This document shows, in pieces, positions 1 through 11,695 of a stretch of 64,000 nucleotides of DNA. Under the pieces are notes generated by a model. The model had not been told where the DNA came from, ran no database searches, and saw only the letters and a list, made by a program, of their open reading frames with translations. A program made the translations under genes and the position numbers. The stretch is from Chrysemys picta bellii. Its lineage: Eukaryota; Chordata; Testudines; Emydidae. Position 1 is the first letter of the stretch. Every line of letters begins with the position of its first letter. The stretch lies in NCBI RefSeq assembly GCF_011386835.1, contig NC_088801.1, positions 17,160,824-17,224,823 on the forward strand. The letters are read 5' to 3'.

Positions 1-604
1 GGATGAAAAAAACTAGAGGGAACGTTGGTTTTCACATATACTTTTTTCCTCATAGGTTGAGTGCTACTCTACAAGGCAAACTGGGGCTCTCCTCTCTTTC
101 CTTGTCAACGACAGCAATACGACAGTGTTACAGCTCTGTTTTTGATGTGTGCTAAAAGTCAGGAAATAAAACTGGCTTAATAAAAGAAAGTTAACCGCTT
201 CCCACAGCATCCAGTTACCGTATCTTAGAGTAGAGTGGACAAGTAGCATGCAGCTGCATGTGATGTGATATGCAAACTAATAAACTAGCTAAATTGCATA
301 TGTGTACATTATTTGTATATGAACCTAAACTTTAGCTTTCAAAAATTGTGTGGATTTAGTGCTGGAGAAAGACTGGAGTAAGGAAGTTACCCATTTATCC
401 ACAATCCAGCAAGAGAACAGGGGAAGTTGTTACCCTCATGCATTGCCCTGCCAATATGCCTCCACTGAGATATAGTGGACTGCCCCTAGGCGCCAACAAA
501 GGTAGCATAGTTTCATGGTTCATGTAGTTCTAACTCTCTCTGCTGAGTCTCAGTCTCTGATTGCTACCGAGAATAACAAATGATGTTTGACTTAAATGAT
601 GAAG
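1..604. other. Intronic or intergenic sequence, no feature seen
   Basis: AT-rich sequence with only short chance reading frames. No splice-flanked exon, RNA gene or recognisable transposon was found on either strand. Confidence 0.5.
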
Positions 605-798
605 TCAAGTTATCCCACTCATTCACCTGTTAGCAAACAAGAACAAAATCAAGCAGAACTCAGACTTCAACTGGGCTTCTCAAAATGCCCCAGGAAAATT
701 AGATATATTTTTTATTTTCTGGTTAAAATCGGAGTTCTGCCTTGTTTTGTCATTATTCATTTCTTTTTGCGAACTGGTGAATGAGTGGGATAACTTGA
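605..798. mobile_element. Near-palindromic MITE-like element
   Basis: Positions 605-627 and 776-798 are perfect 23-bp inverted repeats (TCAAGTTATCCC at the left, its complement at the right). The similarity continues inward with small indels to about 55 bp per arm, so the 194-bp unit could fold on itself. The 62-codon open frame inside is fortuitous. No clear target duplication is visible, so the superfamily is not assigned. Perfect outer arms with diverged inner arms fit a non-autonomous DNA transposon. Confidence 0.65.
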
Positions 799-2312
799 TT
801 TTTAATGTTCAAATCTACTTATGTTGGATAAACAATTGACCTTCACAAGGCTAAGCCAAACAAACCCCAACTATCTGAGGTTCACACATTTTACTAGAGA
901 TGAGGCTGCTTTTTTAAATATAAAATATAAATCCAATTTTTCCGGGGCTTTGCAAACTATCTTTGCTGAGCTTTCTTAGGATTTTTCAAGAGAAGCTATG
1001 GCCTGATATTTTTAACTGGCTCAAGCATCATAATATTCCTCGTTCTTATTTCTGTTGACTATATGGTAGTTAAGAACAACAAGCCTTTAAAACCTTCAAC
1101 GTTTTCCCTCCTGATACCATAGAAATGTCTGGAGCTGACATTTTAAAAGAAGCTTAGGAGCAGGCTCTAGCAAAACAGAATGCACGATAACTCAAGACGT
1201 AGCTTTCAGCAAATAAATACCCAGGCTATAAACTGATATATCAGCATCAGTAGATAGAGTCATTTTTTAGCAAATTCTGGTGAACGGAAAATTTCAGCAT
1301 CTTTGATATATACTGTTTGTAAATACACACACAGTGTATAATGTATTTACAATATAATCATGCATACAAACATATGTAGGAAACAATTAGACATCTCTAT
1401 GTGACCGATGTAAAGGATGCCACTATTCCATAATTTTTGACATGGTCAGACAGTATACTGTTGGAGAACAGTGACAATATATTGGACAAACCGACAGTGC
1501 TGTAAATCATGTGTGTTGTCTCTGGGGCTCACAGATCTAACAAAATCTCAAAGCTCTGACATTGCCTAAGAGAGGAGCCACTGCTAGTGAGGGGAAGTGA
1601 TGTAGCCAAATCCGAGAGAATGTTTTCCCACTGACTTCAGCGCCACCACCACACGGTATTACCGCATATGCTTCTTGTTCTATTCCAGACATGATGCTAG
1701 AGGCAGTAGTGCCAAAACACAAATGCAGGGCAGAAGTCTGAATGGTCCTGCAAGGGAACATTTGTGCATGTCACCCCAAAAAGGCAATCGTAATTACTGG
1801 TGTATCTTTGTTTTCTTATATTCAAACTCTTGGGTTTGGCAATCTGACTCTTTGCAAATTGTGAAGCACCTCCTCAATCTCTGCTGTGTTTCATCTCCTT
1901 GTCCAATCCTGTAAATGAGCTGATGCCATAATGACTCTCTCTCCAATTGGTATCCAACAGAGCACCTCATCTTGGTGTATTTATTTTGCTTCTCCTACCT
2001 AGTATTAACAAATATTTGCATCTTTCTCAAAGAAATAAAAATTAATCAGTTCAGCAGTACTGAAATTGTAATTATTATGAACTAATGAAAGGCCATAAAT
2101 AAGAAATACAACCCTAATGCCAACATGACACATCTTTAAGAACATTTTCTCTCTCCCTTCCTCCCCGCCCCCGCACACACTTGCATATTATATTCAATAT
2201 ACATAAACACACTCACTTATAAACACACAGAGGATTCACTTACCACTGAAATGGATTTTTTTGTCATTTTGGTTTACAGGCGTGTTTATTTCTTTGGCTA
2301 GTTGCATTTCCT
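799..2312. other. Non-coding sequence, no feature recognised
   Basis: AT-rich with a short CA run near 1326 and a C-rich patch near 2160. No exon, RNA gene or classifiable repeat was recognised. Confidence 0.45.
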
Positions 2313-2443
2313 TAGAGGTTTTTAAGGTCAGGCTTGACAAAGCCCTGGCTGGGATGATTTAGTTGGGGATTGGTCCTGCTTTGAGCAGGGGGTTGGACTG
2401 GATGACCTCCTGAGATCCCTTCCAACCCTGATATTCTATGATT
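2313..2443 (+). repeat. CR1 LINE 3' terminal fragment
   Basis: The text matches the conserved 3' untranslated end of sauropsid CR1 elements: a GTCAGGCTTGACAAAGCCCT segment, GGTTGGACTGGATGACCTCC, CTTCCAACCCTGATATTCTA, and the closing ATTCTATGATT typical of CR1 3' termini. The upstream LINE body is absent, the usual result of 5' truncation during target-primed reverse transcription. The element is on the plus strand, antisense to the host gene. Confidence 0.85.
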
Positions 2444-2559
2444 TGCTTTAACTCTCTTTCTCTGCTTCAAGCAACAAAATCTTCAGAGAAAATCCCTGAG
2501 ACCAATATTTTTGGAATTCAATAAAGTATTCACTATAACTGTTTGGCAGCTTTGTACCA

Positions 2560-3010
2560 ATATGTACAGTGATAGCATACACTGTGGTTGAAAATTTTCC
2601 TGTGGAACACTTTTCTGTCAGAAAATGCAGTTTTGTCAAAATCAAAACATTCATAGGAACGTGTAAATTTAGATGAAAATTTTGGTGGAAAAATTTCAAA
2701 ATGGTTCTAATCAAAATGGAGTATTTCATTCTGACTTCCTTGTTTAAATTTGACAATTTTTAAATGTGTATTTTCTTATTATATATATTTAATATTTATA
2801 TACATGTTATTGAATATATTTTAATGTTTCAACTTTATCAAAATAAAACATTTTGACATCTAAACACAATGTTTTGATAAGGTCATTTTGATGTTTCAGA
2901 AACTAAGTAATTTGGAATTTTCAGCCAATTTTAAATTTCAAATTTTTGCCTTTTCATCCCAATCAGGATTAAAAGAAATTTTGAAATGTCTGAATTTCCT
3001 CAGGATGGAA
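2560..3010. repeat. AT-rich dispersed repeat (AAAATTTTC type)
   Basis: A run rich in self-complementary words such as GAAAATTTT, TTTTGTCAAAA and ATTTTGATGTTTC. Similar texture recurs at about 16440-16600 and 29870-30125, so it is probably one old, degenerate repeat family. I cannot name it. The minus-strand open frame over part of it is a composition artefact. Confidence 0.4.
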
Positions 3011-3060
3011 ATTCCATTTTCTAATGAACTCTAGCCATCCCATTATGATTTAGAATCTGA

Positions 3061-3125
3061 TGTGAAGTCCACTGAGGTCAGCTGGAAGTGCTCCTATGAC
3101 TTCAGTGGGCTTGGGATCTGGCACT
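3061..3125. repeat. Old dispersed repeat (CTTCAGTGGG type)
   Basis: Contains GAAGTCCACTGAGGTCAGCTGG and GACTTCAGTGGGCTTGGGAT words in inverted relation. It belongs to a degenerate group also seen near 9673, 15385, 32760, 34690, 36743, 49640, 59545 and 61555. Confidence 0.35.
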
Positions 3126-3423
3126 TAAGAGCTTTTTGAAAATGATGTTTGTGCCAAATCAGCAATTTTGTTTTTTTGAAAATTTTGTTTGTTTTCATAA
3201 CGTGAAAGAAACTACTCATGTGCTTAAAGTTAAGCATGCGTGCAAGTGGTTGTAAGGTGGGAGGGACCTCAAGTTGGAATCAAGTTTAACAGCCTTTCCC
3301 TCAAACTTTTGTAGTGATGAGCACCTGGGGGAGGGCGAAGACTTTATCTTGAATATTAGCCCGGTTCTACTGGCCAGGTGTGCATCATAAGGTAAGAGAA
3401 TAGTGTTCCTCCTGCCCAAAATA

Positions 3424-4160
3424 TCAGCTAGCCAGCAGCAAAGGGGCCCCTAAGGCACCCTGGGTCTTTCTGCCTTTGATCAAGATGGCCTTCAAGAGAA
3501 TTGGTGTGGATATGGTCGGGCCCCTAGAGAAAACTACCTCAGGGCATCAGTGCATATTAGGGATAGTTGACTATGCAACCAGGTACCTGGAAGCTGCTCC
3601 ACGAAAGCTAGGGCAATAGCTCCAGAGCTCTTGAAGCTCTTCTCAAGCATGGGATTTCCCCCAGGAAATATTAACAAATCAAGGAACTAACTTCACCTCC
3701 CAGCTGATGAGTAAACTATTCTACCTTCTGAAGGTTATGTTCCTAAAAACCTTGGTGGACCACCCATACACCAACGGCCTAATAGAGTGATTTAATAAGA
3801 TTCTGAAAGGAATGTTGAAATGCTTTGCCAGTGACAGCCCCAAACAGTGGGACCAGCTACACCCATCATTCCTGTTTGCTATGAGAGGTATTGCAAGACT
3901 CTTGGAGTTCTCTCCATTTGAATTGCTTTATAGTCATCAACCACAAGGAATTTTGTACTTGCTCTGTGAAAGGTGGGAGGAACAAGACATAAATGGTGCC
4001 TTAAGCATGACCCAATATGTCTTGCAACTCAGGGAACAACTCAGAAGCATGGGGATGTTTGTCAGAGAAAATTTGAGAAAGGCCCAACACATAGAGGAAA
4101 AAATTATAATAGAGGGGCGCAATTACAGACTTTCCACCAGGTGACCGCGTCCTACTGTAG
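3424..4160 (+). pseudogene. Decayed Ty3/gypsy integrase region (Gmr1-like)
   Basis: A broken integrase related to the intact element at 43848-48575. Matching blocks include the segment around the first catalytic Asp (IGVDMVGPLEKT), DYATRYLEAAP, TNFTSQLMSK (in another frame), a region ending [30 protein letters not shown] and the PGDRVL motif near 4139-4157. Several frameshifts and stops lie between blocks, including before the only longer open stretch (3812-4144). No gag or protease is visible upstream, so the copy is 5' truncated or deleted. A CR1 fragment interrupts it directly after PGDRVL, and pol resumes near 5227. Integrase lying before reverse transcriptase shows the same unusual domain order as the intact copy. 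It cannot encode a functional enzyme. Confidence 0.85.
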
Positions 4161-5226
4161 TCTGTAACCTATCATTTAAATCAGCTTCTATACCAAATGA
4201 CTGGAGGATAGCTAATGTGATGCCAATTTTTAAAAAGGGCTCCAGAGGTGATCCTGGCAATTACAGGCTGGTAAACCTGACTCCAGTACCAGGCAAACTG
4301 ATTGAAACTATAGTAAAAAACAAAATTGTCAGACACATAAATGAACATAATTTGTTGGGGAAGAGTCAACATGTTTTTTGTAAAGGGAAATCATGCCTCA
4401 CTAATCTACTAGAATTCTTTGAGAGGGTTAAACAAGCATGTGGACAAGGGGAATCCAGGGCCTATAGTGCACTTAGATTTTCAGAAAGCCTTTGACAAGG
4501 TCCCTCACCAAAGGCTCTTAAGCAAAGTAAGCTGCCGTGGGATAAGAGGGAAGGTCCTCTCATGGACTGGTAACTGGTTAAAAGATAGGAAACAAAGGGT
4601 AGGAATAAATGGTCAATTTTCAGAATGGAGAGAGGTAAATATCCCCCAGGGGTCTGTACTGGGACCAGTCCTATTCAACATATCCATAAATGATCTGGAA
4701 AAAGGGGTAAACAGTGAGGTGGCAAAATTTGCAGATGATACAAAAGTACTCAAGATAGTTAAGTCCCAGGCATACTGTGAAGAGCTACAAAAGGATCTCA
4801 CAAAACTGGCAACTAAATGGCAGATGAAATTCAATGTTGATAAATGCAAAGTAATGCACACTGGAAAACATAATCCCAACTATAAATATCAAATGATGGG
4901 GTCTAAATTAGCTGTTACCACTCAAGAAAAAGATCTTGGTGTCATTATGGATAGTTCTCTGAAAACATCCACTCAATGTGCAGCGGCAGTCAAAAAGGCG
5001 AACAGAATGTTGGGAATCATTAAGAAAGGGATAGATAAGATGACAGAAAATATCATATTGCCTCTATATAAATCCATGGTATGCCCACATCTTGAATACT
5101 GCATTCAGATGTGGTCGCCCCATCTCAAAAAAGATATACTGGAATTGGAAAAGGTTCAGAAAAGGGCAACAAAATAATGGAACGGCTTCCGTATGAGGAG
5201 AGATTAATAAGACTGGGACTTTGCAG
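4161..5226 (+). pseudogene. CR1 LINE reverse transcriptase fragment nested in gypsy
   Basis: Encodes the CR1 reverse transcriptase core: FKKGSRGDPGNYR near 4226, VHLDFQKAFDKVPHQRL, the palm motif FADDTKVL, and the conserved C-terminal stretch with YKSMVCPHLEYC and MWSPHLKKDI. Two overlapping frames (4217-4495 and 4419-5177) show one frameshift near 4455. The end reads into the usual CR1 context GGCTTCCGTATGAGGAGAG before stopping near 5226. ORF1, the AP endonuclease and the CR1 3' untranslated region are all absent. Missing a 3' end is unusual for a simple CR1 insertion and implies a later deletion or rearrangement. It lies exactly between integrase and RT of the decayed gypsy element. Confidence 0.88.
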
Positions 5227-6816
5227 TGGTTAGGCAGGTTGGGCTAATGGACTGTGAGATGAAACTGCCATGGAGGAGAAGAAAATCAAGATCTATCACA
5301 TGAATCTTCTCAAACCTTGGAAGACATGGGAGGCCCTGATAATAACTCCCTGTCTTCTGGAACCTGAATTAGGACCCCAAGGACTCAGCAGCCAAGAATG
5401 ACAAGAGTACAGCAAGGGAAGGGGCTCTCCCCTGTGCAAAGAAAGCAGCTCTGCAACTGTATTCAGAACTTTGCAACAGAATTTCGCAACTGTATTCTCC
5501 ATCCACCCAGGGAGAATGCAGTTGGTTCAACACCATCTGGAGACCAACCTGGACCAGCTGGTCAGGAAGAATGCTAAGCCATTGCCATGGATGATATGGG
5601 ATATAGTCTGAGGGGAAGTACGAGTGATGTGGAAATGGGGGTAATCGTCCCATCCAAAAGTGAATGGACAAGCCCCATAATTCTCATTCCCAAACTGGAC
5701 AGTTCAGTTCTGCATTGACTTTAGAAAGGTTAATGCCATCTCAAAATTCAACACTTACCCAATGCCAAGTGTAGATGAGCTACTGGAGCAGCTGAGACCA
5801 GTGAAACACCTGAGCACTACTGACTTAACAAAAAGGTACTGGCAGATTCCTTTATCCCCTTCTTTGCATGAGAAAACATCTTTCTACACCACTTTTGGAC
5901 ACTTCCAGTTCAAGACTATGCCTTTTGAAGTCCTTGGAGCTGCCATGACTTTCCAAAGGCTTATGAATAGGATCCTCAGACCCCACCATCAGTATGCCGT
6001 GGGCTACATAGACGGCATCGTTGTCTATAGTCCTACCTGGGAAGACCACCTACTGCACTCAAAGGCGATGCTAAAAGCCTTATAGGATGCAGGATTTACA
6101 GCCAATCCAGTAAAATGTAAGTTAGCCGTAAATGATGTAGCCTACTTGGATACTGCATAGGAGGTGATCTGATGAAATTAGTGGGCAACAAGATACAGGC
6201 TCTAACAGTGTGTTCCATTCCCAAGACAAGTAGGCAAGTAAGATGTTTTCTCGGTCTGGTCAGCTATTACTGGAGGTTTTGCCTCAATTGTGGCGACCCT
6301 TACAGACCTCATAAAAGGCAACAACAGTAAAAAGATCCAATGGGATGAGAAATGCGAAGTCAGTTTTAATGAGCTGAAAACACGACTGTGCCAGGCACTC
6401 ATGCTCTTCAGCCTTGATTTCTCCTGGGAGTTCATGCTGCACATAGAAACCTTATCATTGAGCTCAGCACTATACTCTTGCAAAATGTTGAAGGAGAAGA
6501 ACACCCAGTCCTATACCTGAGTAGGAAGCTCTTTCCCAGAGAAAGACTTACTCAATTATTGAAAAGGAGGCACTGGCGATTAAGTGGGCCATGTTTTCCT
6601 TTGGGAATTATCTGACCTCTCTCTGGTCACAGATCACACTCCCCTACGCTGGATTCACACCATGAAAGACACAAACCTACATATAATGAGATGTTACCTT
6701 GTGCTACAACTCTACAGTTTCAGTGTACAGCACTAGGCGGAAAGGGACCATAACACCGATTTCTTTTCATGGGAGATCAGGGATGGCAACTAATGGCCCC
6801 AGTATGGCTTCTCCAG
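5227..6816 (+). pseudogene. Decayed Ty3/gypsy RT and RNase H region (Gmr1-like)
   Basis: The second half of the gypsy copy split by CR1. It resumes at the integrase C-terminus (YHMNLLKPW) and continues into reverse transcriptase: FCIDFRKVNAISKFNTYPMP, STTDLTKRYWQIPL and MTFQRLMNRIL. The palm box reads YIDG where YLDD is expected, so the second catalytic Asp is lost. RNase H remnants follow (LSRKLF and ITDHTPLRW-like blocks) to about 6790. Stops and frameshifts occur throughout; the longest open piece is 5762-6085. About 20 codons matching the integrase GPY/F area are missing at the CR1 junction. It is non-functional. Confidence 0.87.
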
Positions 6817-6832
6817 ATTGAGAGGTGAGGTA
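6817..6832 (+). other. Polypurine tract of the decayed gypsy copy
   Basis: GATTGAGAGGTGAGGTA aligns with the GATTTGAGGGGTGGGGTA that precedes the 3' LTR of the intact element at 48106-48122. It marks the probable start of the decayed 3' LTR. Confidence 0.55.
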
Positions 6833-7400
6833 CGTAAAGAGGCACAGCCTCACACTGACATAGAGGAGAGTATCGAGCGCCTATGGGCCTGTCCAGCACT
6901 AACAAGGTACACCTGCAAGGTTTGTCTTGCCTGGAGAGTGGGGAGCTTAAAAGGGAAAACCTAATCACAGGAAGGGGCAGTGAACAGGGAGAAGGCTGCC
7001 CTGCCTCAGACGTGAGACAGGCCCGCTGAGAAGGAGACAGCAACAAGCCATGCTGCTCCCAAAGCTGCACAACCCAGCCTCAGAGCAACACGCCTCATGA
7101 GGAGGGGCTGAAAGTGGACCTTGTGTAGATTAAGCCCAAAGGGCTGACTCAGGAAGACTGCCTGAATTGTTTTGCCTTGCGTCTGTTTGATTTCCCACAT
7201 GCTCCCCTCTCCCACAGAGAAGGAAAGAGGGGGAGAGGACTTTTCTTTTGTTTGCTCCAAGAACCTCTTGGGCATCTGCTGGAGGGGGGGAGAGTACAAG
7301 GACCTGCAGTGGGGTCTAGAGGGGACTTGTAGGGACCCTTGCCTCCCACAACTCCCCAAAGCACAAAACCAAACAAAAACACATTATATTTTTGTTTATG
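6833..7400 (+). repeat. Probable 3' LTR remnant of the decayed gypsy copy
   Basis: Follows the purine tract and is GC-richer than its surroundings, with AGGGGCAGTGAACAGGGAG-like LTR texture. Its start CGTAAAGAGG would correspond to an original TG. I see no obvious similarity in the body to the LTR at 42545 and could not fix the 3' edge, so the end is approximate. The overlapping 60-117 codon frames are chance. Confidence 0.4.
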
Positions 7401-10400
7401 ATATAAAGCTTAATATTTCACCTTGTCCCTCCCAAATTTATTTTTCCCTGTCTGTCTTTTAGATTAGAAATATGACTATTGTCAAGTCTTCCCCTCCCTG
7501 GTTTTGCTGGCTGTGTCACTGGAAGGCCAGAGAACTGGAATAGATGCTTTCTCCATCCTTAATTGAAGAGGCAGGGTGTTGAATCTTTAACAGCAATTTT
7601 CCCCCCCAACCATTTATCCAGTGTTTGGAATAAATAGGTGTTTTAAAAACCAACAAAAAATAAAAAGTCTTTAGCATACAAACAGCCTGACCAAATATTC
7701 CTTCTTTTCTTAATTGTTCAAATTTCTCATCCTTGGTATGTCTGATGTAACAATCCTCTGAGTTTTCCAGCCATTCATGGAGTTTTCATGGTGGAAGGTG
7801 ATACATTACACCGGAATGTATAGGTAAAAATAAGCAGAAACTTTTCACCACCACCACCCACAAATGTTCAGGTCTTTTTTAAACATCTTAAAGAAACAAA
7901 TAGGACACATCTTCCCTCCCCCCTCCCCACACACACTCTTTTTTTAAATTTGCAAGTTTCCTTTTTAGTTTATTGTCCTTTTGTGTGTGTGTATATGTGA
8001 AAAGGGAATCATCTCTTTTGCTTTGCTATGTTGTATAACAGAAACATCTAAAGTATAGTATGGTGCCATAATATTATACTTTAACTGTATCACAAAATGA
8101 TATATTAATTTTTTCATGAAAGCTAAAAGCCATTTACCATCCTTCCCCCACAGTGTATAAACTTTGTTTTATTCCACACTTTAAAATTATTGACTTTCAT
8201 CACAATTTAAGCTATTAATGTCAACTGTTTCACAATTCCTAAAAGAAACTTATAACATGTGTTTTTCTATATTTAGCCATACAGAGGTTCCTGAAAGGCA
8301 GGGTTAGCTGCAATTTCATTTTATTCAATTCCATAGAAGTGCATCCATAAGTCAACTGTCCCCAGGGATTTCAAAATGACCTTCTTCTCAAGGATTTCAT
8401 TTGCTTCCCTCTCCCCTCCAGGTGAGAAGTTAAAAAAACACCACCACAACTCACAACCAAGCATGGCAGGTATTTGGTCCATTGTGCAATAGATATGACA
8501 CAATGCCACATAATGCGATGAAGTTTTTTAATAGCCAATAGCTAACTTCTCATAAGTGAACCAGCAAAGTATTGTTTACTTGCTGCCAAATGAAATAAAA
8601 CTCCAGTCATAAACATCTTTCTTTCCCTGAAAGCTTTGAATTTCATCTATTTTTCTTCTTACAGGCACAACACGCAGCAAATAACATCCTGTAAGTCACT
8701 CTGTTTACATCATGATACACAATAGGTTAAATTAAAAATGAAGTTGCTTTTTCAGTGCAATTTTACTTCACCTATAACAGAACAAAAGCATCTGGAATTT
8801 AGTATCTTTTACAACCTGCCTTTTCCCAGGTTGTGCTACCTTCAGAAGGGATGGATGCATTTTGCTGGGCGGTGGTGGCCTTAGAAGTGGTCTATCATGG
8901 CAGCACACCATGGTTATTCTAAACCATCCCTGGGGGATGCTGGATGCAGCTGCAACCAGTAGTCTAAGAGTTCTTATTACCAGGGGCTTGCCCCTATGGA
9001 GTCATCACCTACATCAAGGAAACTTCCCATAAACCCAAACTGAAAGATAGGACAAATGGGATAGAAAGCCTTGTTTAAAACATAGAATGGCATTCTTCTG
9101 TATAGCTTAGAGCCAATCCAGAGGCCTCTGTGACAAATTATTAAAAAGAGAATTTTCGAAAGCTTTTACAGGGTAAATGTTGTGAATTTACATTTAATGG
9201 AAAACAGACAATATGCAACACTATCACAAAAAGTGCATAAAAGAAAACCAGGTGTGTGTGAAAAGTATATTTTTATTTGACATACTCATTTTTTTGGAAT
9301 CAGTATAGTACCACAATAAGTATCTTTATTCATTTAGCATGCCCCATGTTGAAGGTCACAATATAAATTTTGGATTGCACATGTGACAGAAACATCCACA
9401 GTTCGTGCTGAGATTGTTAGGTACACATGTCAGGGATGCAACTATGGAACAAAAATGATGACACTTGATATCTTGTAACTAACCAACATAGTGAGATTCC
9501 ACATTGTAAAAATCAGCAACAAAGCTTAGGCAAACAATAATTGCTGAAGGATTTTATGACTAATTTCAAAGAATGAGAACGTTCACGGATTTCTCAAACT
9601 GTCTGTGACTAATTCAAAAACAGAATAAAGAAAATGGAGTGTTTTGAATTATGTGCCTAGCTCTAATCACATATGTTAGGCTAAATTCTGTGAGATACCT
9701 CAGTGCTATTTACATTGATTTCACATGAGATACGCCTATGAGAAGGAGGGCAGAATGCAGTCTGTTATCTGATTTATATAACTAACCACAAAAAATGGGC
9801 AAAATTCAGACTAGTGGTATGGTCAACTCCACTGCAGTCAGCGGAATTACACCCACTTATACCAGGTCCGAATTTATCCCAGGGAAGTCAAATATACAAA
9901 CATTACTATTGACCATGAGGAAATGTTGCTGTTATCTTAATCCCAACTGCTACTCAAGAGCAATATCAATGATTAATCAATTGGCCTGGGGGGAAATGTG
10001 TACAAGAGAACACAAATAAATCAATGTGTGAAATATTATGCAATGTAATATATACCTGGGATCGATCATATTACTGCTCACTCAGATAGGCCTGCAACTG
10101 GGAAATAGCCCTGCTCACAAGAGGTCACCAGCAGGGCAAATTGGTTGAAAAGAAATTTTCATCATTTTATGCATACCCTATTTCTCCTGTGGAGGGCAAA
10201 GGAGATGGGCAAGGAACAGAAAGAATCACTAAAATGAAAAGAGAAATAGTTTTGATAAACAAAGGGGAACTGAGAGGAAGAGAGAATCTGTTTCACAAGC
10301 AATAAGTGATTCAGCAAAGAGGCTATGTTGTAGGAAAGACATGATTTAATGATCATGCATGGAGGCTACGTTACACTGGACTGTCTGTCTGGTAGGAACA

Positions 10401-11072
10401 TGGCCCTGGACTGAATTCTCAAGACCCTTGTGTAACAGCAAAGTATGTCCTTTCTGAAACCTGACCTTCTTTCTCCAGTTCCACTCATCACACTACAGAG
10501 TCAGTGGGTATTTAAGTCAAGTTATTGAAATCAGGGAAGTCTATCTCAAAACAGAAGTATTATTTTGGCAAAATATTCAGCATGATTTGAATGTCTGTCT
10601 GATAAATGTATTGGTTTGTCTTAAAATAAACAGGCAATTACTTTTTAAAAATGAAAACAAGGTTGATTAAAGAACATGGTAGTGTCCCTAGAGCTTGGAT
10701 TTATTTTATGGAAATTTAGAGACCTAGCAAAATAATTACTATTGTGATGATGTAGGTTGGATTTAAGGAAGAATTGGCATTGTCTATTTAAGAAAATGAA
10801 GAACATAACTTCCATTGTTCCTATCAGAGATGGTAGTGATTAAAATGGAGTGAAATAAAACGCAATGACAAAACTCTTCGGGAGAGTGCTAAGCAATAGG
10901 CAATGGACTTTTGCTGAGAGGAGGGGTTTACTGAACATGTAAACAAAAGTCGAAAGAGGTCTGGATATTGCTGGGGAGCACTGCATGTAGCAGAATGGAG
11001 AGCAAAAATGTAGCCATGTTTGAACTCCAGAACAGAAAAATTCCATAAGAATGAAAACAGCCATTGATGAAC
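7401..11072. other. Non-coding intronic sequence
   Basis: AT-rich sequence with short poly-pyrimidine and CA patches (near 7920-7990). Apart from the old dispersed repeat at 9673-9880, no exon with splice signals, RNA gene or classifiable element was recognised. Confidence 0.45.
9673..9880. repeat. Old dispersed repeat (GAATTACACC..ATACCAG type)
   Basis: Contains TAAATTCTGTGAG, GCAAAATTCAGAC, CTCCACTGCAGTCAGCGGAA and TTACACCCACTTATACCAG. The same kinds of words recur at 36743-36895 and 49640-49745, so this is a member of one ancient, unnamed family. Confidence 0.4.
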
Positions 11073-11083
11073 CTCTAGAGCAG

Positions 11084-11304
11084 GTTTCAGAGTAGCAGCC
11101 GTGTTAGTCTGTATCCGCAAAAAGAAGAACAGGAGTACTTGTGGCGCCTTAGAGACTAACAAATTTATTAGAGCATAAGCTTTCGTGGACTACAGCCCAC
11201 TTCTTCGGATGCATCCAAAGAAGTGGGCTGTAGTCCACGAAAGCTTATGCTCTAATAAATTTGTTAGTCTCTAAGGTGCCACAAGTACTCCTGTTCTTCT
11301 TTTT
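11084..11304. mobile_element. Palindromic Penelope-like element terminus
   Basis: Two copies of the PLE 3' end in inverted orientation. The left arm (about 11084-11213, minus strand) starts with the outermost 3' end, GTTTCAGAGTAGCAGCCGTG. The right arm (about 11214-11304, plus strand) repeats its inner part and ends GTACTCCTGTTCTTC. The centre is GGATGCATCC. The structure is flanked by CTCTAGAGCAGG at 11073-11084 and 11305-11316, an 11-12 bp target duplication, so the whole hairpin appears to have inserted as one unit. No coding part remains. The tail is the same sequence found at the end of the longer PLE at 12244. Confidence 0.85.
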
Positions 11305-11312
11305 CTCTAGAG

Positions 11313-11687
11313 CAGGGGTTCTCAACCTTTTTCTTTCTGAGGCCTCTCCCCACACCCCCAACATGCTATAAAATTTCCATGGCCCACCTGTGCCACAACT
11401 GTTTTTCTGTACATCCAGTAAAAGCCAGGGCTGTCATTTGAGGGTAACAGGCAGGGCAATTGCCTGGGGCCCCACAAAACTAAGTTGCTTGGTCTTTGGC
11501 TTCAGCCCTGGGTGGCGGGGCTCAGGCTTTAGCTTCATCCCCAGGCAGCAGGGCTCTGGCTTCAGCTTTCTGCTCTGGGCCCCAGAGAGTCGAACGCTGG
11601 CCCTGCTCTCTGGATTATTTTGGTGGTTCTCCCGAAACCTGCTCATGGCCCCTCAGGAGACCATGTACCTCTAGTTGAGTGATGCTA
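11313..11687. mobile_element. Old non-autonomous hAT element
   Basis: Begins CAGGGGTTCTCAAC, a classical hAT terminal sequence, and ends GTTGAGTGATGCTA, a degraded inverted copy of it. It is flanked by the 8-bp duplication CTCTAGAG (11305-11312 and 11688-11695), the length expected for hAT. No transposase is present. The PLE hairpin later inserted across its left border and duplicated part of the hAT target site and terminal repeat. Confidence 0.75.
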
Positions 11688-11695
11688 CTCTAGAG

